From positions 1 to 40,253 of the forward strand of contig CACJWR010000013.1 in NCBI GenBank assembly GCA_902596985.1: a stretch of 40,253 bases of DNA, read 5' to 3'. Origin of the DNA: an uncultured Alphaproteobacteria bacterium (GTDB lineage: Bacteria > Pseudomonadota > Alphaproteobacteria > Rhodobacterales > Rhodobacteraceae). The translations under genes were made by a program, and so were the position numbers. Below, piece by piece: positions 18,396 to 27,617 of the stretch. Below the pieces are notes generated by a model that saw only the letters and a program-made list of their open reading frames with translations, had not been told where the DNA came from and did not search any database. Numbering within the stretch: position 1 is the first letter of the stretch; each line of letters opens with the position of its first letter.

Positions 18396-20846
18396 CGAAG
18401 GATGGATATTAATCTCGCCCTTAGCCCCGCCTAGTATTAAATCCCTGACCCCAGACAAGTAGATATAATTTCCACTTTTCCAAAGACTCGTTTGATCATC
18501 ATAATGCCTGGATATTAAATGGCCACTTTGCCCAGAAGGAATAATAAACATATTTTTAGTTGGTGAAGAAAAGTCAATTATCATTTTGAACGAGCTACCC
18601 TTTGCTACTTTATAATTAGATAAGTCTCTTAACATTATTGAATTTAAAGTGTGTTCGCTTCCAGAAATCTCACTCGATATTTCTTGTAAGAACTTTGGGA
18701 TTAAAACGCCATTAACTGAAAAGGAAGGATGGTTTATTCTTCTTTCATCACCCCATCTCCAATTGTTTATATCAGATCCATATACTTCCTTTAATTTTCG
18801 AAGACTTTTTGTTAGTGATTTTTTGGATAACTCTACACATGTTTCAATTTTATTGGAATATTTTATATCACACCATGCTGCAGCATTTTTGTAGTTTCTA
18901 AGTACTTTTTCCAAAAATAATGGGCTGGCCATATTAGCAGATGAAGGATTGAAACTCAGTTCATCTTCGAGAAGCATTTTTATAAAAGTTTTAACCCATG
19001 TCGCATAAATAAGTGGCTCTGGTGAGCCAGCCATCATATTTCCATTCCAATTTGTTAAAAGTTCTATACTAAGGGTTTTGATCTCATTGATATCATCTGG
19101 ATCTATATTATCATACTGAAACCAAATTTCTTTGCCCATGAGTGGTAATAAAGTACGAGCAGGCTCTGAAACAATATCATTTTGTAGTTCTTTAAAGCTT
19201 TCAGCGCTATGAAACTCTCTTTTGCTAACCATTTTTGTTGCTCTAAGAAGTCTTTGTTCATCACCCCAATTAAAACTCATATGATCTGGGAAAAGGTTTT
19301 CTGAAAAGCTATTGTTTGTATTAAGAATGAGACCGTTTTTTTTAGAGCCAGCAAAAGGTGTGGGGGTCTCTTTTTCATCTAAGCGCCATTGATTCTCAAT
19401 CTTCCAGCCAGGCGTAATTACTCGCCCCTTTGTCTCATTTTCCTTTTTTCTTTTAGGCGAATCCCCAATAAATATAGAATTAACTTCCGTTTCATCAGCA
19501 ACTACTAAAATCAAGTTGAAGCTATTGCCTCGTAACATATTAGTTTTAAATTCGTCGAAGCTTTTTGCAGACATTAAGTTCACGAAAGTTTCAAGGGTCT
19601 TATCGTTATTTTTAAATCCCGTCCAAGCCAAAGAAACAAGAAAACCATCAGGAACTATAGATTGCATTTCATATAGTTCGTGAGGTATTATAACACGGTT
19701 TTCAGTTCGCCTGACTGCGAAACTGATAGTGGCATTATTTTTTACCTTTATTAACTTTTTCTGATTTGAAAATCGTTTGTATCCCGAGGGTGAAAGATAT
19801 TCGTTTTTGTTTGCTGAGTTTATTTTTTCAAAATAAAGATCTTGGTCGTCAACAAATGAAAAAGACGACCCCCATGCTAATTTACTGTTTTTTCCAGAAA
19901 ATATAATTGGTATCCCAGGAACCGTTGCCCCTACTACTGAAGTTTCTTTAAGATCAAGGTGGGCAAGCATCCATAGAGATGGTGAAGAGAGAGGAAGAAA
20001 TAAATTTGTTGATAATAGCGATTTTTTCGAAGCCGTCCGGCTACCATCGGCCGCAAATACATTCGAATAAAATCCAGCATTTGGAGGTGTAAAAAAGCCA
20101 TTGTAGCTTCCGTATTCATCTTTTTTGAGCTCATCAAATTGTTGTTCTCTTAAATTTAAGATGACTTCATCAAGTTTGGAACGAAGAAGGTCTGAATCAC
20201 TAATCAAATGCTTCATTTTATCATCTATTGTACTCGAAAATATTAAAGATGTGAGCTCTATTTCTGTTAAAGCTTTGTTGGATGACATAAACTCTATAAA
20301 TTTAAATATCGTCAAACTGTCTACAGGGCTCCATGGGGTGACCTCTGGAGCTTGGAAAAAAAATTCAGGAGATCCACGACCTAAACCCTGATCTTGTATT
20401 TCTTTCAATCTGAAATTAATGCCTTTGGAATAAGATGATAAAATTTTCTTTACGTCGGATGATAAATTTTGAAAAATCTGTTTTGCTAGAGTTTGTAGAT
20501 CCAGAGATTTGATAAATGAGTCTAGGAGCACTGTTTCTGGACCACTAATTTCAGATAAACGACCTTGGGATATGCGTTTAAGATAAGTCATTTGCCATAG
20601 GCGCTCTTGTGCATGAATATATCCTAAACCAAAAAAAGTTTCCTCATCGCTTTGTCCTGTAATGTGTGGGACCGCATATAAATCTGTTTTTATGGAGACC
20701 TTTGATTGAATATCAGAAGAGAACACGTCCTTTCTATATTTTGGCAAGGATTGATAACTTAAATAAAAGAAAAAGCCTAAGATTAGTAGGGAAAATAAGA
20801 TCAATGCCATGAAAATATAAGGCACTGTTTTTAATAGTATTTTCAT
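18384..20846 (-). CDS. Penicillin-acylase-family Ntn hydrolase, membrane-anchored
   Basis: This is an 820-residue N-terminal-nucleophile amidase precursor. Residues 7-29 form a hydrophobic helix without a clear cleavage site, suggesting a membrane-anchored periplasmic protein. The alpha-chain region contains HITGQSDEETFFGLGYIHAQERLWQM, a family hallmark. The predicted autocatalytic and catalytic Ser261 lies in YSNVFAADGSRTA, which aligns with the SNNWVVSGSRTA pattern of the family, and GKNSKLAWGSSF follows. The usual NDPHL after the nucleophile is replaced by TNLFL, so substrate binding may differ. The true substrate could be an N-acyl homoserine lactone, a lipid amide or a peptide and cannot be read from sequence. 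It is convergent with sufS, with stops overlapping. Confidence 0.85.
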   Translation of the reverse strand: MKILLKTVPYIFMALILFSLLILGFFFYLSYQSLPKYRKDVFSSDIQSKVSIKTDLYAVPHITGQSDEETFFGLGYIHAQERLWQMTYLKRISQGRLSEISGPETVLLDSFIKSLDLQTLAKQIFQNLSSDVKKILSSYSKGINFRLKEIQDQGLGRGSPEFFFQAPEVTPWSPVDSLTIFKFIEFMSSNKALTEIELTSLIFSSTIDDKMKHLISDSDLLRSKLDEVILNLREQQFDELKKDEYGSYNGFFTPPNAGFYSNVFAADGSRTASKKSLLSTNLFLPLSSPSLWMLAHLDLKETSVVGATVPGIPIIFSGKNSKLAWGSSFSFVDDQDLYFEKINSANKNEYLSPSGYKRFSNQKKLIKVKNNATISFAVRRTENRVIIPHELYEMQSIVPDGFLVSLAWTGFKNNDKTLETFVNLMSAKSFDEFKTNMLRGNSFNLILVVADETEVNSIFIGDSPKRKKENETKGRVITPGWKIENQWRLDEKETPTPFAGSKKNGLILNTNNSFSENLFPDHMSFNWGDEQRLLRATKMVSKREFHSAESFKELQNDIVSEPARTLLPLMGKEIWFQYDNIDPDDINEIKTLSIELLTNWNGNMMAGSPEPLIYATWVKTFIKMLLEDELSFNPSSANMASPLFLEKVLRNYKNAAAWCDIKYSNKIETCVELSKKSLTKSLRKLKEVYGSDINNWRWGDERRINHPSFSVNGVLIPKFLQEISSEISGSEHTLNSIMLRDLSNYKVAKGSSFKMIIDFSSPTKNMFIIPSGQSGHLISRHYDDQTSLWKSGNYIYLSGVRDLILGGAKGEINIHPSSIE

Positions 20847-20915
20847 TATATCAACTTTTTTAAAAAACAGATTATATTATACTAACAAGATTGTTCAAAT
20901 ATTTAGGATTAACTT

Positions 20916-21782
20916 ATGAAAAAAATTACCTTTATTGGATTAGGCGTAATGGGCTTCCCAATGGCAGGCCATCTCTCAAAAAGGGGGTTCAACGTAACTG
21001 TTTACAATAGGTCAGAAGAAAAATCAAAATTATGGATTAAAAACCATATTGGTACCTATTCCACTTCAATAAAAGAAGCAGTTTCAGATAGCGATATTGT
21101 CTTTAGTTGTGTTGGTAATGACACAGATTTGAGAGAAATAACTTTAGGAACAGATAAAGCCTTTTCTTCTATGAAGCCTGATACCATTTTTATCGATCAC
21201 ACTACGACATCCTCTGACATTGCTGTTGAGCTTTCCAAAAAAGCTAAAAAGCTCAATATACATTTTTTAGACGCCCCCGTCTCAGGAGGAGAAGTAGGTG
21301 CTGTAAAAGGGGAGTTGACCGTCATGATTGGCGGTGAAAATACAATATTTGAAAAAATAAAATCAATAATTGCAGCCTATGCAAAAAATATCACTTTAAT
21401 TGGTGGTCCTGGAAAAGGACAAATAGCAAAAATGGTTAATCAAATTTGTATTGCAGGACTTGTCCAAGCCCTTTCAGAAGCAATTTCATTTTCTGAAAAA
21501 AGCGGGTTGGATACTAAGAAAGTTTTAGATGCAATTTCGCAAGGTGCAGCTGGTAGTTGGCAACTCAGTAATAGAGGTGAGACGATGGTTGATCGTAAAT
21601 TTGATTTCGGTTTCGCTGTAAATTTGATGAGAAAAGATCTTGGTATATGCCTTGACCACGCAGGCAAAAATAATATTTCACTTCCAATAACCTCAATAGT
21701 CAACCAATTCTATGCAGAGGTTCAAAGAAATGGGGGCTCAAAATTTGATACCTCTAGTCTTTTGACGAGGTTTGATAACTGA
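20916..21782 (+). CDS. Beta-hydroxyacid dehydrogenase family oxidoreductase (3-hydroxyisobutyrate dehydrogenase-like)
   Basis: The 288 aa NAD(P)-dependent dehydrogenase has the fold of 3-hydroxyisobutyrate, tartronate-semialdehyde and succinic-semialdehyde reductases. The Rossmann motif is FIGLGVMGFPMAGHL (GLGVMG at 8-13). The substrate motif DAPVSGG lies at 119-125, and the catalytic lysine is Lys172 in GKGQIAKMVNQ. After the second strand comes YNRS (30-33) with no acidic residue, which leans towards NADP(H). The exact substrate is not decidable here; neighbours (acylase, SYLF lipoprotein, hemB) give no pathway hint. It starts at ATG 20916 in a 69-nt AT-rich divergent region and ends convergent with the SYLF gene. 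Confidence 0.88.
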   Translation: MKKITFIGLGVMGFPMAGHLSKRGFNVTVYNRSEEKSKLWIKNHIGTYSTSIKEAVSDSDIVFSCVGNDTDLREITLGTDKAFSSMKPDTIFIDHTTTSSDIAVELSKKAKKLNIHFLDAPVSGGEVGAVKGELTVMIGGENTIFEKIKSIIAAYAKNITLIGGPGKGQIAKMVNQICIAGLVQALSEAISFSEKSGLDTKKVLDAISQGAAGSWQLSNRGETMVDRKFDFGFAVNLMRKDLGICLDHAGKNNISLPITSIVNQFYAEVQRNGGSKFDTSSLLTRFDN

Positions 21783-21796
21783 TTAGGTTACCTAAT
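21782..21796. repeat. Short palindrome at convergent gene junction
   Basis: A perfect dyad (ATTAGG, TTA, CCTAAT) spans the last base of the dehydrogenase stop codon and the stop codon of the opposing SYLF gene. It could form a weak bidirectional hairpin, but there is no T-tract on either side, so I do not call it an intrinsic terminator. Confidence 0.35.
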
Positions 21797-22357
21797 TAAT
21801 CTCGAATACTTCGCACCAACTAACGAAGTCCCCGCTAATAGACCTTTTTGATCAAAAACTACAGCATATACGGGTTTTGAAATAGTTTTTGAACTAACAC
21901 CTATTGAATAGCCTTTATCTCTAAATACCACTTCAGCATCAGCTCCGAGCTCCCAGCCATCTGTAACTCTGAATTTTTGTAATGCTTCCTCAGTCATAAA
22001 AAAAATAATATTTGAATATTGTTGAGCTCCTATCTGCAATCCATATGATGCAGATGCCAATGAATAATAATCAACTGGCGCTTCATTTATTCTTAACACT
22101 CCCTCTCCATATGCTCCGCCTAGCATAAGTCCCGCTTTGGTAATTCTTGGAATAATAAGAGTCGCTGGAGCATTTTTATATATGCTGACTGTGTCTGGAT
22201 CAATTTCAAATAAAGTTTGTAAAACTAGCTCTGCATCTCTGTTGATCACGCTGCCACTATTCCTATGGCCCATGTTTTGACAGGACAAGAGGAGGAAAGT
22301 AATTATAAATAAAAAAATACAATTTTTTAGTTCTTTAAATGATAAAATTACCGGCAT
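21788..22357 (-). CDS. SYLF (Ysc84-type) domain lipoprotein
   Basis: The 189-residue protein has an N-terminal hydrophobic segment ending in a lipobox (FLLLSC, Cys26), so it is likely lipid-anchored in the envelope. The rest fits the SYLF/Ysc84 lipid-binding domain: APATLIIPRITKAGLMLGGAYGEGVLR, then ASASYGLQIGAQQYSNIIFFMTEEAL, WELGADAEVVF and the glycine-rich C-terminus GLLAGTSLVGAKYSRL. Eukaryotic SYLF proteins bind phosphoinositides; the bacterial role is not established. It begins 3 nt after the hemB stop and is very probably co-transcribed with it, although no functional link is obvious. Confidence 0.87.
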   Translation of the reverse strand: MPVILSFKELKNCIFLFIITFLLLSCQNMGHRNSGSVINRDAELVLQTLFEIDPDTVSIYKNAPATLIIPRITKAGLMLGGAYGEGVLRINEAPVDYYSLASASYGLQIGAQQYSNIIFFMTEEALQKFRVTDGWELGADAEVVFRDKGYSIGVSSKTISKPVYAVVFDQKGLLAGTSLVGAKYSRLIR

Positions 22358-22360
22358 TTT

Positions 22361-23362
22361 TCAACCACCACTACTCTTATCTAATATGTCTGCAGCTTCA
22401 GGTGCGAAATAGGTTAATATTCCATCGCATCCAGCTCTTTTAAAGCAAGTAAGGCTTTCGATTATTGTAATATCTTTATCGAGCCAATTATTTTCAATTG
22501 CTCCTCTTATCATTGAGTATTCTCCTGAAACTTGGTAAGCAAAAGTTGGAAAGCTAAACTTTCGTTTTACTTCCGAAATAATATCAAGGTAAGGCATTCC
22601 GGGCTTCACCATAACCATATCAGCCCCTTCATATATATCCTCTCCAACTTCCCTAATTGCTTCTTGAATGTTAGGAGGATCAATTTGATAAGTTTTTTTA
22701 TCACCTTTTAGTAATCCTTGTGCTCCAACTGCTTCTCTAAATGGCCCGTAATAAGCTGACGCAAATTTTGCTGCATATGACATAATTAGCGTATCCTTGA
22801 AACCCTTTTCTTCAAGGGCAACTCTTATTTTTTTAATTCTGCCGTCCATCATATCAGATGGGCCAAGTATATCCGCTCCCGATTCAGCTTGAACCAATGC
22901 CTGTCTTTCTAGTGCTATCAAGGTTTCATCATTAATAATATTTCCATCTACTAGAAGACCATCATGACCATCAATGTTATAGGGATCGAGCGCCACATCG
23001 AGCATTACAATAAGCTCAGGAAATTTTCTTTTCAATTGCCTCGTAGCGATATTCACTAAGTTCTCTGGATTCCAAGCTTCCTCACAATCAGAGGATTTTT
23101 TATTGGAAGGTGTTAGTGGAAATAAAGCTACTGCCAAAATTCCTAAACTGATTAACTTCTCTACATAGGGAATTAGTGTGTCTATTGAATACCTATTTAC
23201 TCCAGGCATAGAAGGAATATTTTCAATAATCTTTGTACCTTCTCTCAAGAATATGGGACAAATCAGATCAGATTTACTTAGGATTGTTTCTCTAACTAAG
23301 GCTCTTATTCCACTATTCTGCCTTAATCTTCTTCCCCTTCTGTTGGGAAAGCTACTAAACAT
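22361..23362 (-). CDS. hemB: Porphobilinogen synthase (delta-aminolevulinic acid dehydratase)
   Basis: HemB condenses two 5-aminolevulinate molecules to porphobilinogen, the first common tetrapyrrole precursor. At 333 aa it is the usual size. The two Schiff-base lysines are Lys199 (MSYAAKFASAYYGPFREA) and Lys253 (VMVKPGMPYLD). The metal region reads DVALDPYNIDGHDG (122-135), with Asp and Ala in place of the cysteines of zinc enzymes. This is the Mg-dependent type usual in Alphaproteobacteria. It is divergent from mfd across 87 nt of AT-rich DNA that must hold promoters for both. Confidence 0.97.
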   Translation of the reverse strand: MFSSFPNRRGRRLRQNSGIRALVRETILSKSDLICPIFLREGTKIIENIPSMPGVNRYSIDTLIPYVEKLISLGILAVALFPLTPSNKKSSDCEEAWNPENLVNIATRQLKRKFPELIVMLDVALDPYNIDGHDGLLVDGNIINDETLIALERQALVQAESGADILGPSDMMDGRIKKIRVALEEKGFKDTLIMSYAAKFASAYYGPFREAVGAQGLLKGDKKTYQIDPPNIQEAIREVGEDIYEGADMVMVKPGMPYLDIISEVKRKFSFPTFAYQVSGEYSMIRGAIENNWLDKDITIIESLTCFKRAGCDGILTYFAPEAADILDKSSGG

Positions 23363-23449
23363 TGTAATTATCCTAACTGTTAATAAAAATTATATTTTAT
23401 TCTAGTTTTTATTCATTTAATCAGCAATAACTTTGTTAGAGAAATTTGC

Positions 23450-26400
23450 ATGAAAAAAAACTTTACAGAATATTATAACAAGGAATTTAGAGCTTTTGCT
23501 TTGTCAAAGATATTTGAAAGCTCTGATCAATCGACCCATATACACATCCTTAAGCGTGAAGGAGAGCTTAAACAGTTTTCTGACGTTCTTAAATTTTTTA
23601 ACAATAAAGTAGAAGTGATTGTTTATCCTGCATGGGACTGTTTGCCTTATAGTAATATTTCTCCGAGAAAAGACATCATATCTAAAAGGTATAGTGCTCT
23701 AAGGGCATTAGAGGAAGTTGGCAAATCTTATAAAATTATATTGTTGTCGGTTGACAGTGTTATTCAAAAAATTGCTCCTATACAAGAAATCCCTAAAAAG
23801 AGCTTTTCTCTTAAGATTAACCAAAAAGTAATTTTGTCCAACTTAATTGAATGGCTTGAAAAAACAGGTTATTCAAGACAAACAAATGTATATTCAATAG
23901 GTGAATATGCTCTAAGAGGTGGTATATTGGATGTTTTTGTTCCTGAAATAAAATATCCTATCAGACTAGATTTTTTCGGTACCAAATTAGAAAAAATAAG
24001 AACCTTTGATCCATCAAGTCAAAGGTCAAATGGGTCTATTAAAGATGTGAACATATTTCCTGTATCTGAAATAATATTAGATGAAGAAACTATAAATATA
24101 TTCAGGCAGAATTATCGAAGGACTATTGGGATGGTTAAGACTGACGATAGAGTTTATAACTCAATATCAGAAAAAATATTGATTGAAGGAATAGAGCACT
24201 GGTTACCTCTATTTAATCCAAAACTTGTGCCTATATTTTCTTTTTTAAAAAGAGCCTCTCTTTCATATGATAGTGATCTGGAAGTAATGATTGAGGATAA
24301 ATGGCAGCAGATTGTTGAGAGTAGAAGCTTTGATTTGAAGACTGTCTCCGACAATCCAAATAAACTTTCTTTGTTGGAGACCTCCTCGCATTATTTGTCC
24401 CCCTTAGAATTTACTAAAGCAATTAGTTTTTATGATATTAAGAAAATTGATCAGCTTTTTACGAATGAAATAAAAACTACATATTCTTCTACAAAAGATT
24501 TTGCAGTAGAACGAAATAAAGAAGACATTTCTCTTTTTTACGAAGTTGCCAATTACTTGAGGCAGAGAGTAAAAAAGCACCCAGTTATTTTGTCTGGTCA
24601 TTCTGAGGGATCAATAAAAAGACTTATTAATGTCTTGAAAGAACACGACTTAAGTTTTGTAAGAAAAATAGAAAACATTAAACAAATACATGATGCTCCT
24701 AGGCAACTCTATTATGCTGTAACGCGCTTAGATGTAGGGTTTTCAACTCCTTTATTTGAGATTATAACTGAAAAATCAATTTTTGGAGGTAATCTAAGAA
24801 ATAGCAAAGCAGCAAAGCGCCGTGACCTAACTGCTGTTTTTGAGGATCTAAATTCATTAAGTATAGAAGATCTAGTTGTTCACATAGACTATGGAATTGG
24901 AATGTTTATGGGGCTAAAGAGTTTTGAAATAAATGGAGTAAACAATGATTTTCTTCAAATTGATTATGCAGGCTCTGATAAAATATTTCTACCTGTAGAA
25001 AATATAGAACTTATATCGCCGTTAGGTGTTTCTGACGCAAAGCTAGATAAGCTCGGTTCTGCGAATTGGCAGATGAGAAAAGCAATAGTCAAAAATAAAA
25101 TCAAGTTGATCGCTGAGAAGCTGATTAAGGTTGCCGCAGAAAGAAAACTTATAAGTACACAAAAGATTAATCTTCAAAAAGATCTTTTCCAAGATTTTTG
25201 TGATCGGTTTCCTTATGAAGAAACTCCTGATCAGATGCATGCAATAAATGATGTTATAAAAGACTTGTCTACTGGAAACCCTATGGACAGGCTAATTTGT
25301 GGGGATGTGGGGTTTGGAAAAACGGAGGTTGCGATAAGAGCGGCATTTATAATGGTAGCGGAGAATAGACAAGTTGTCTTAGCAGCGCCTACAACGCTCC
25401 TAGCAAAACAGCATGCTGAAATTTTTAAAAAACGCTTTGACGGTTACCCCGTCAAAATAAAAATGCTTTCTCGACTAACTAAGCCAGCAGAGATAGATCA
25501 AATCAAAAACGATCTCTCAATTGGTGATATTAACATACTGATTGGAACACATAGCGTTATCAATAGAAATCTAAAGTTTAATGATCTCAGTTTGGTAATT
25601 ATTGATGAGGAGCAAAGCTTTGGTGTAGATCAAAAGGAGCAGCTAAAATCTATATTCCCTAACGTTCATGTATTAACTTTATCTGCCACACCTATACCGA
25701 GGACCTTACAAATGGCTTTTTCAGGAATTAGAGACCTTTCATTGATTAATACACCTCCAAAAAATAGAATGCCTATTGAAACAAATGTTATTGAGTTTGA
25801 TCAGGGTACCATAAGATCTGCTATTATTCGTGAGATCAAAAGAGACGGGCAAGTATTTTTTGTCGTTCCAAGAATAAAAGATATTCGTGCAATAGAAGAA
25901 TTTCTTAACAATTTTTTACCTGAAGTAAACTATATGGTCGCCACTGGTAAAACCAGCAATAAAGAATTAGAAAAAACTATTTCAGCGTTTTACTATGGAG
26001 AGTTAGATCTTCTTGTTTCGACAAATATTGTCGGGAGTGGTCTTGATGTGCAAAGAGCGAATACAATAATTATATATAGAGCAGAGTTATTTGGTTTAAG
26101 CCAATTGTATCAAATAAGAGGGAGAGTAGGTCGTTCTAATAAGAGAGCCTTTGCATATTTGATTACTAAAGAAAACGCGTTGCTAACAGACACTGCCAGA
26201 AAACGGCTTGATTTAATTAAAGAGTTAAATTCATTAGTGTCTGGGTTCACCTTATCTTCTCAAGATCTTGAAATGAGGGGGTCTGGAAATATTTTAGGAG
26301 AGGAACAAACTGGTCAAAATAATGAGGTTGGAGCCTCTTTATATCAGGAAATGTTACAGAAAACTATTAATTCTTTAAAGTTAAATAAGAATGATAGCGA

Positions 26401-26890
26401 TTATTCGGATCTTGAAGAAAATTGGTCTCCAGTGATAAGAATTCCTGTCTCAGCAAGGATTCCTGAAAACTATATAAAGGATTCTGCTTTAAGATTAAGC
26501 TTTTATCGTAGACTCTCAAATTTTGAAAGCCAACTGCAACTGGAGTCTTTACTTGCAGAATTGATAGACCGATTTGGAAAAATACCTAAGGATGTTATTA
26601 ACTTAGCAAACATTCTTAAAATAAAAGAAAAGTGTAAGTCGCTTGCAATAGAGTCTTTAGAAGTTGGAACTAAAGGTATAACTTTTAAATTCAGAGAAGG
26701 AAAAGTTGAAAATATCTCTGGTTTATTAGCATTTATAGAATCAGATAAGAGCAACATTAAGCCTTCTAATGAAAAATTATTCATCAAAAGGAATAAAGGC
26801 AACTCTTTAAATTTTTCCTATAATGTATTGAAAAATATGGAGAAATTTCTCAAAAAAGAAGCGCCTTCAAAAGAAGGCGCTAGTTATTGA
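23450..26890 (+). CDS. mfd: Transcription-repair coupling factor Mfd
   Basis: Mfd displaces RNA polymerase stalled at DNA lesions and recruits UvrA. At 1146 aa it is full length. The N-terminal UvrB-homology module is followed by the RNA-polymerase-interacting domain (DLVVHIDYGIGMFMGLKSFE and FLQIDYAGSDKIFLPV). The RecG-like translocase follows: Walker A GDVGFGKTE (about 619-627), DEEQ box (about 719-722), LSATPIPRTLQMAFSGIRDLS, VGSGLDVQRAN and QIRGRVGRSNKRAFAYL. The last codons (KEAPSKEGASY) encode a GC-rich inverted repeat that works as a terminator signal in the opposite direction, described separately. Confidence 0.97.
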   Translation: MKKNFTEYYNKEFRAFALSKIFESSDQSTHIHILKREGELKQFSDVLKFFNNKVEVIVYPAWDCLPYSNISPRKDIISKRYSALRALEEVGKSYKIILLSVDSVIQKIAPIQEIPKKSFSLKINQKVILSNLIEWLEKTGYSRQTNVYSIGEYALRGGILDVFVPEIKYPIRLDFFGTKLEKIRTFDPSSQRSNGSIKDVNIFPVSEIILDEETINIFRQNYRRTIGMVKTDDRVYNSISEKILIEGIEHWLPLFNPKLVPIFSFLKRASLSYDSDLEVMIEDKWQQIVESRSFDLKTVSDNPNKLSLLETSSHYLSPLEFTKAISFYDIKKIDQLFTNEIKTTYSSTKDFAVERNKEDISLFYEVANYLRQRVKKHPVILSGHSEGSIKRLINVLKEHDLSFVRKIENIKQIHDAPRQLYYAVTRLDVGFSTPLFEIITEKSIFGGNLRNSKAAKRRDLTAVFEDLNSLSIEDLVVHIDYGIGMFMGLKSFEINGVNNDFLQIDYAGSDKIFLPVENIELISPLGVSDAKLDKLGSANWQMRKAIVKNKIKLIAEKLIKVAAERKLISTQKINLQKDLFQDFCDRFPYEETPDQMHAINDVIKDLSTGNPMDRLICGDVGFGKTEVAIRAAFIMVAENRQVVLAAPTTLLAKQHAEIFKKRFDGYPVKIKMLSRLTKPAEIDQIKNDLSIGDINILIGTHSVINRNLKFNDLSLVIIDEEQSFGVDQKEQLKSIFPNVHVLTLSATPIPRTLQMAFSGIRDLSLINTPPKNRMPIETNVIEFDQGTIRSAIIREIKRDGQVFFVVPRIKDIRAIEEFLNNFLPEVNYMVATGKTSNKELEKTISAFYYGELDLLVSTNIVGSGLDVQRANTIIIYRAELFGLSQLYQIRGRVGRSNKRAFAYLITKENALLTDTARKRLDLIKELNSLVSGFTLSSQDLEMRGSGNILGEEQTGQNNEVGASLYQEMLQKTINSLKLNKNDSDYSDLEENWSPVIRIPVSARIPENYIKDSALRLSFYRRLSNFESQLQLESLLAELIDRFGKIPKDVINLANILKIKEKCKSLAIESLEVGTKGITFKFREGKVENISGLLAFIESDKSNIKPSNEKLFIKRNKGNSLNFSYNVLKNMEKFLKKEAPSKEGASY
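26852..26881 (-). terminator. Intrinsic terminator for the leftward psuK-psuG-DUF502 transcript, inside mfd
   Basis: Read on the minus strand there is a perfect 8-bp stem (GCGCCTTC, loop TTTT, GAAGGCGC; 9 bp with the flanking A-T pair), followed at once by TTCTTTTTT. This is a textbook rho-independent terminator. It lies 91 nt past the DUF502 stop codon and wholly within the last codons of mfd. On the plus strand the stem is followed by TAGTTATTGAGG, so it should not terminate mfd itself. Confidence 0.8.
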
Positions 26891-26893
26891 GGC

Positions 26894-26917
26894 AGGTTTC
26901 ATACAGGCAAGAAACCT
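26894..26917 (+). repeat. Inverted repeat after mfd
   Basis: AGGTTTC and GAAACCT form a 7-bp stem with a 10-nt loop just past the mfd stop. No T-tract follows on the plus strand, so it may be a weak or Rho-assisted 3' end for mfd, or chance. Confidence 0.3.
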
Positions 26918-26971
26918 ATCGAGCAGTAAAAGTCAGTGTACTAAAAAGACAAAAAAAATCCAACTTTTTTT

Positions 26972-27592
26972 TTACTTTTTCTCTGGCATAACTAGCCCTG
27001 CTGAAATTATAAGTTTAGCCGCATCTTCAACAGACATATCCAGGATAATTATGTCATCTTTGGGTACAAATAACATAAAGCCAGATGTTGGGTTTGGCGT
27101 GGTTGGTAAAAAAACTGTAACGAGAGAACCTTGATTAATTTTTTTCTTAATTTCACCATATGTTTCCGTTGAAATAAAGGCTACTGCCCATATGCCTTTT
27201 CTAGGGTATTCAACAAGGCATGGCTGCTTAAAATTTGTACCATCAGGCTTGAAAACGGCTTGGATTATTTGTTTAATTGAGTTGTATACCGTATTTACTA
27301 TTGGTGTTCGCGAAAGAATTTTTTCACCTAAATTAATGGCCTGTCTTCCTATAAACCCTGATGCTAGTGATCCAATGAGAGTAGTTACAATCAAGAATAG
27401 AAATACACCTAGCCCAGGAATATATATTTCAAACAAGTCTAAGGGATTATATTTGGGTGGAATAATAGGAATTATCACTTTGTCAATAAAGGTTATAACA
27501 CTCCAAACCAAATAAACTGTAAGAACGATAGGTATTAGAACAACTAATCCAGTTAGAAAATCCCGTCGTAATTTTTGAAAAAGTTTTCCCAT
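26972..27592 (-). CDS. DUF502 family inner-membrane protein
   Basis: The 206 aa protein has two N-terminal membrane helices (about 14-37 LTGLVVLIPIVLTVYLVWSVI and about 57-78 GVFLFLIVTTLIGSLASGFIG). A conserved soluble domain follows: LSRTPIVNTVYNSIKQIIQAVF, VEYPRKGIWAVAFIST, LVTVFLPTTPNPTSGFMLFVP and DMSVEDAAKLIISAGLV. This is the standard DUF502 pattern; its biochemical function is unknown. I recall DUF502 genes beside mfd or recG in other Alphaproteobacteria, so mfd may be the ancestral neighbour. Translation is supported by AAGGAG about 9 nt before ATG 27592. It lies 25 nt after psuG and is the last gene before the terminator inside mfd. Confidence 0.9.
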   Translation of the reverse strand: MGKLFQKLRRDFLTGLVVLIPIVLTVYLVWSVITFIDKVIIPIIPPKYNPLDLFEIYIPGLGVFLFLIVTTLIGSLASGFIGRQAINLGEKILSRTPIVNTVYNSIKQIIQAVFKPDGTNFKQPCLVEYPRKGIWAVAFISTETYGEIKKKINQGSLVTVFLPTTPNPTSGFMLFVPKDDIIILDMSVEDAAKLIISAGLVMPEKK

Positions 27593-27617
27593 ATTTAGGC
27601 TCTCCTTTTACTTCCTA

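Noticed and set aside
26951-26973. A8-TCCAAC-T9 as an intrinsic terminator
   Set aside because: A pure A-T stem is too weak. The GC-rich hairpin at 26861-26880 is a far better terminator for the minus strand.
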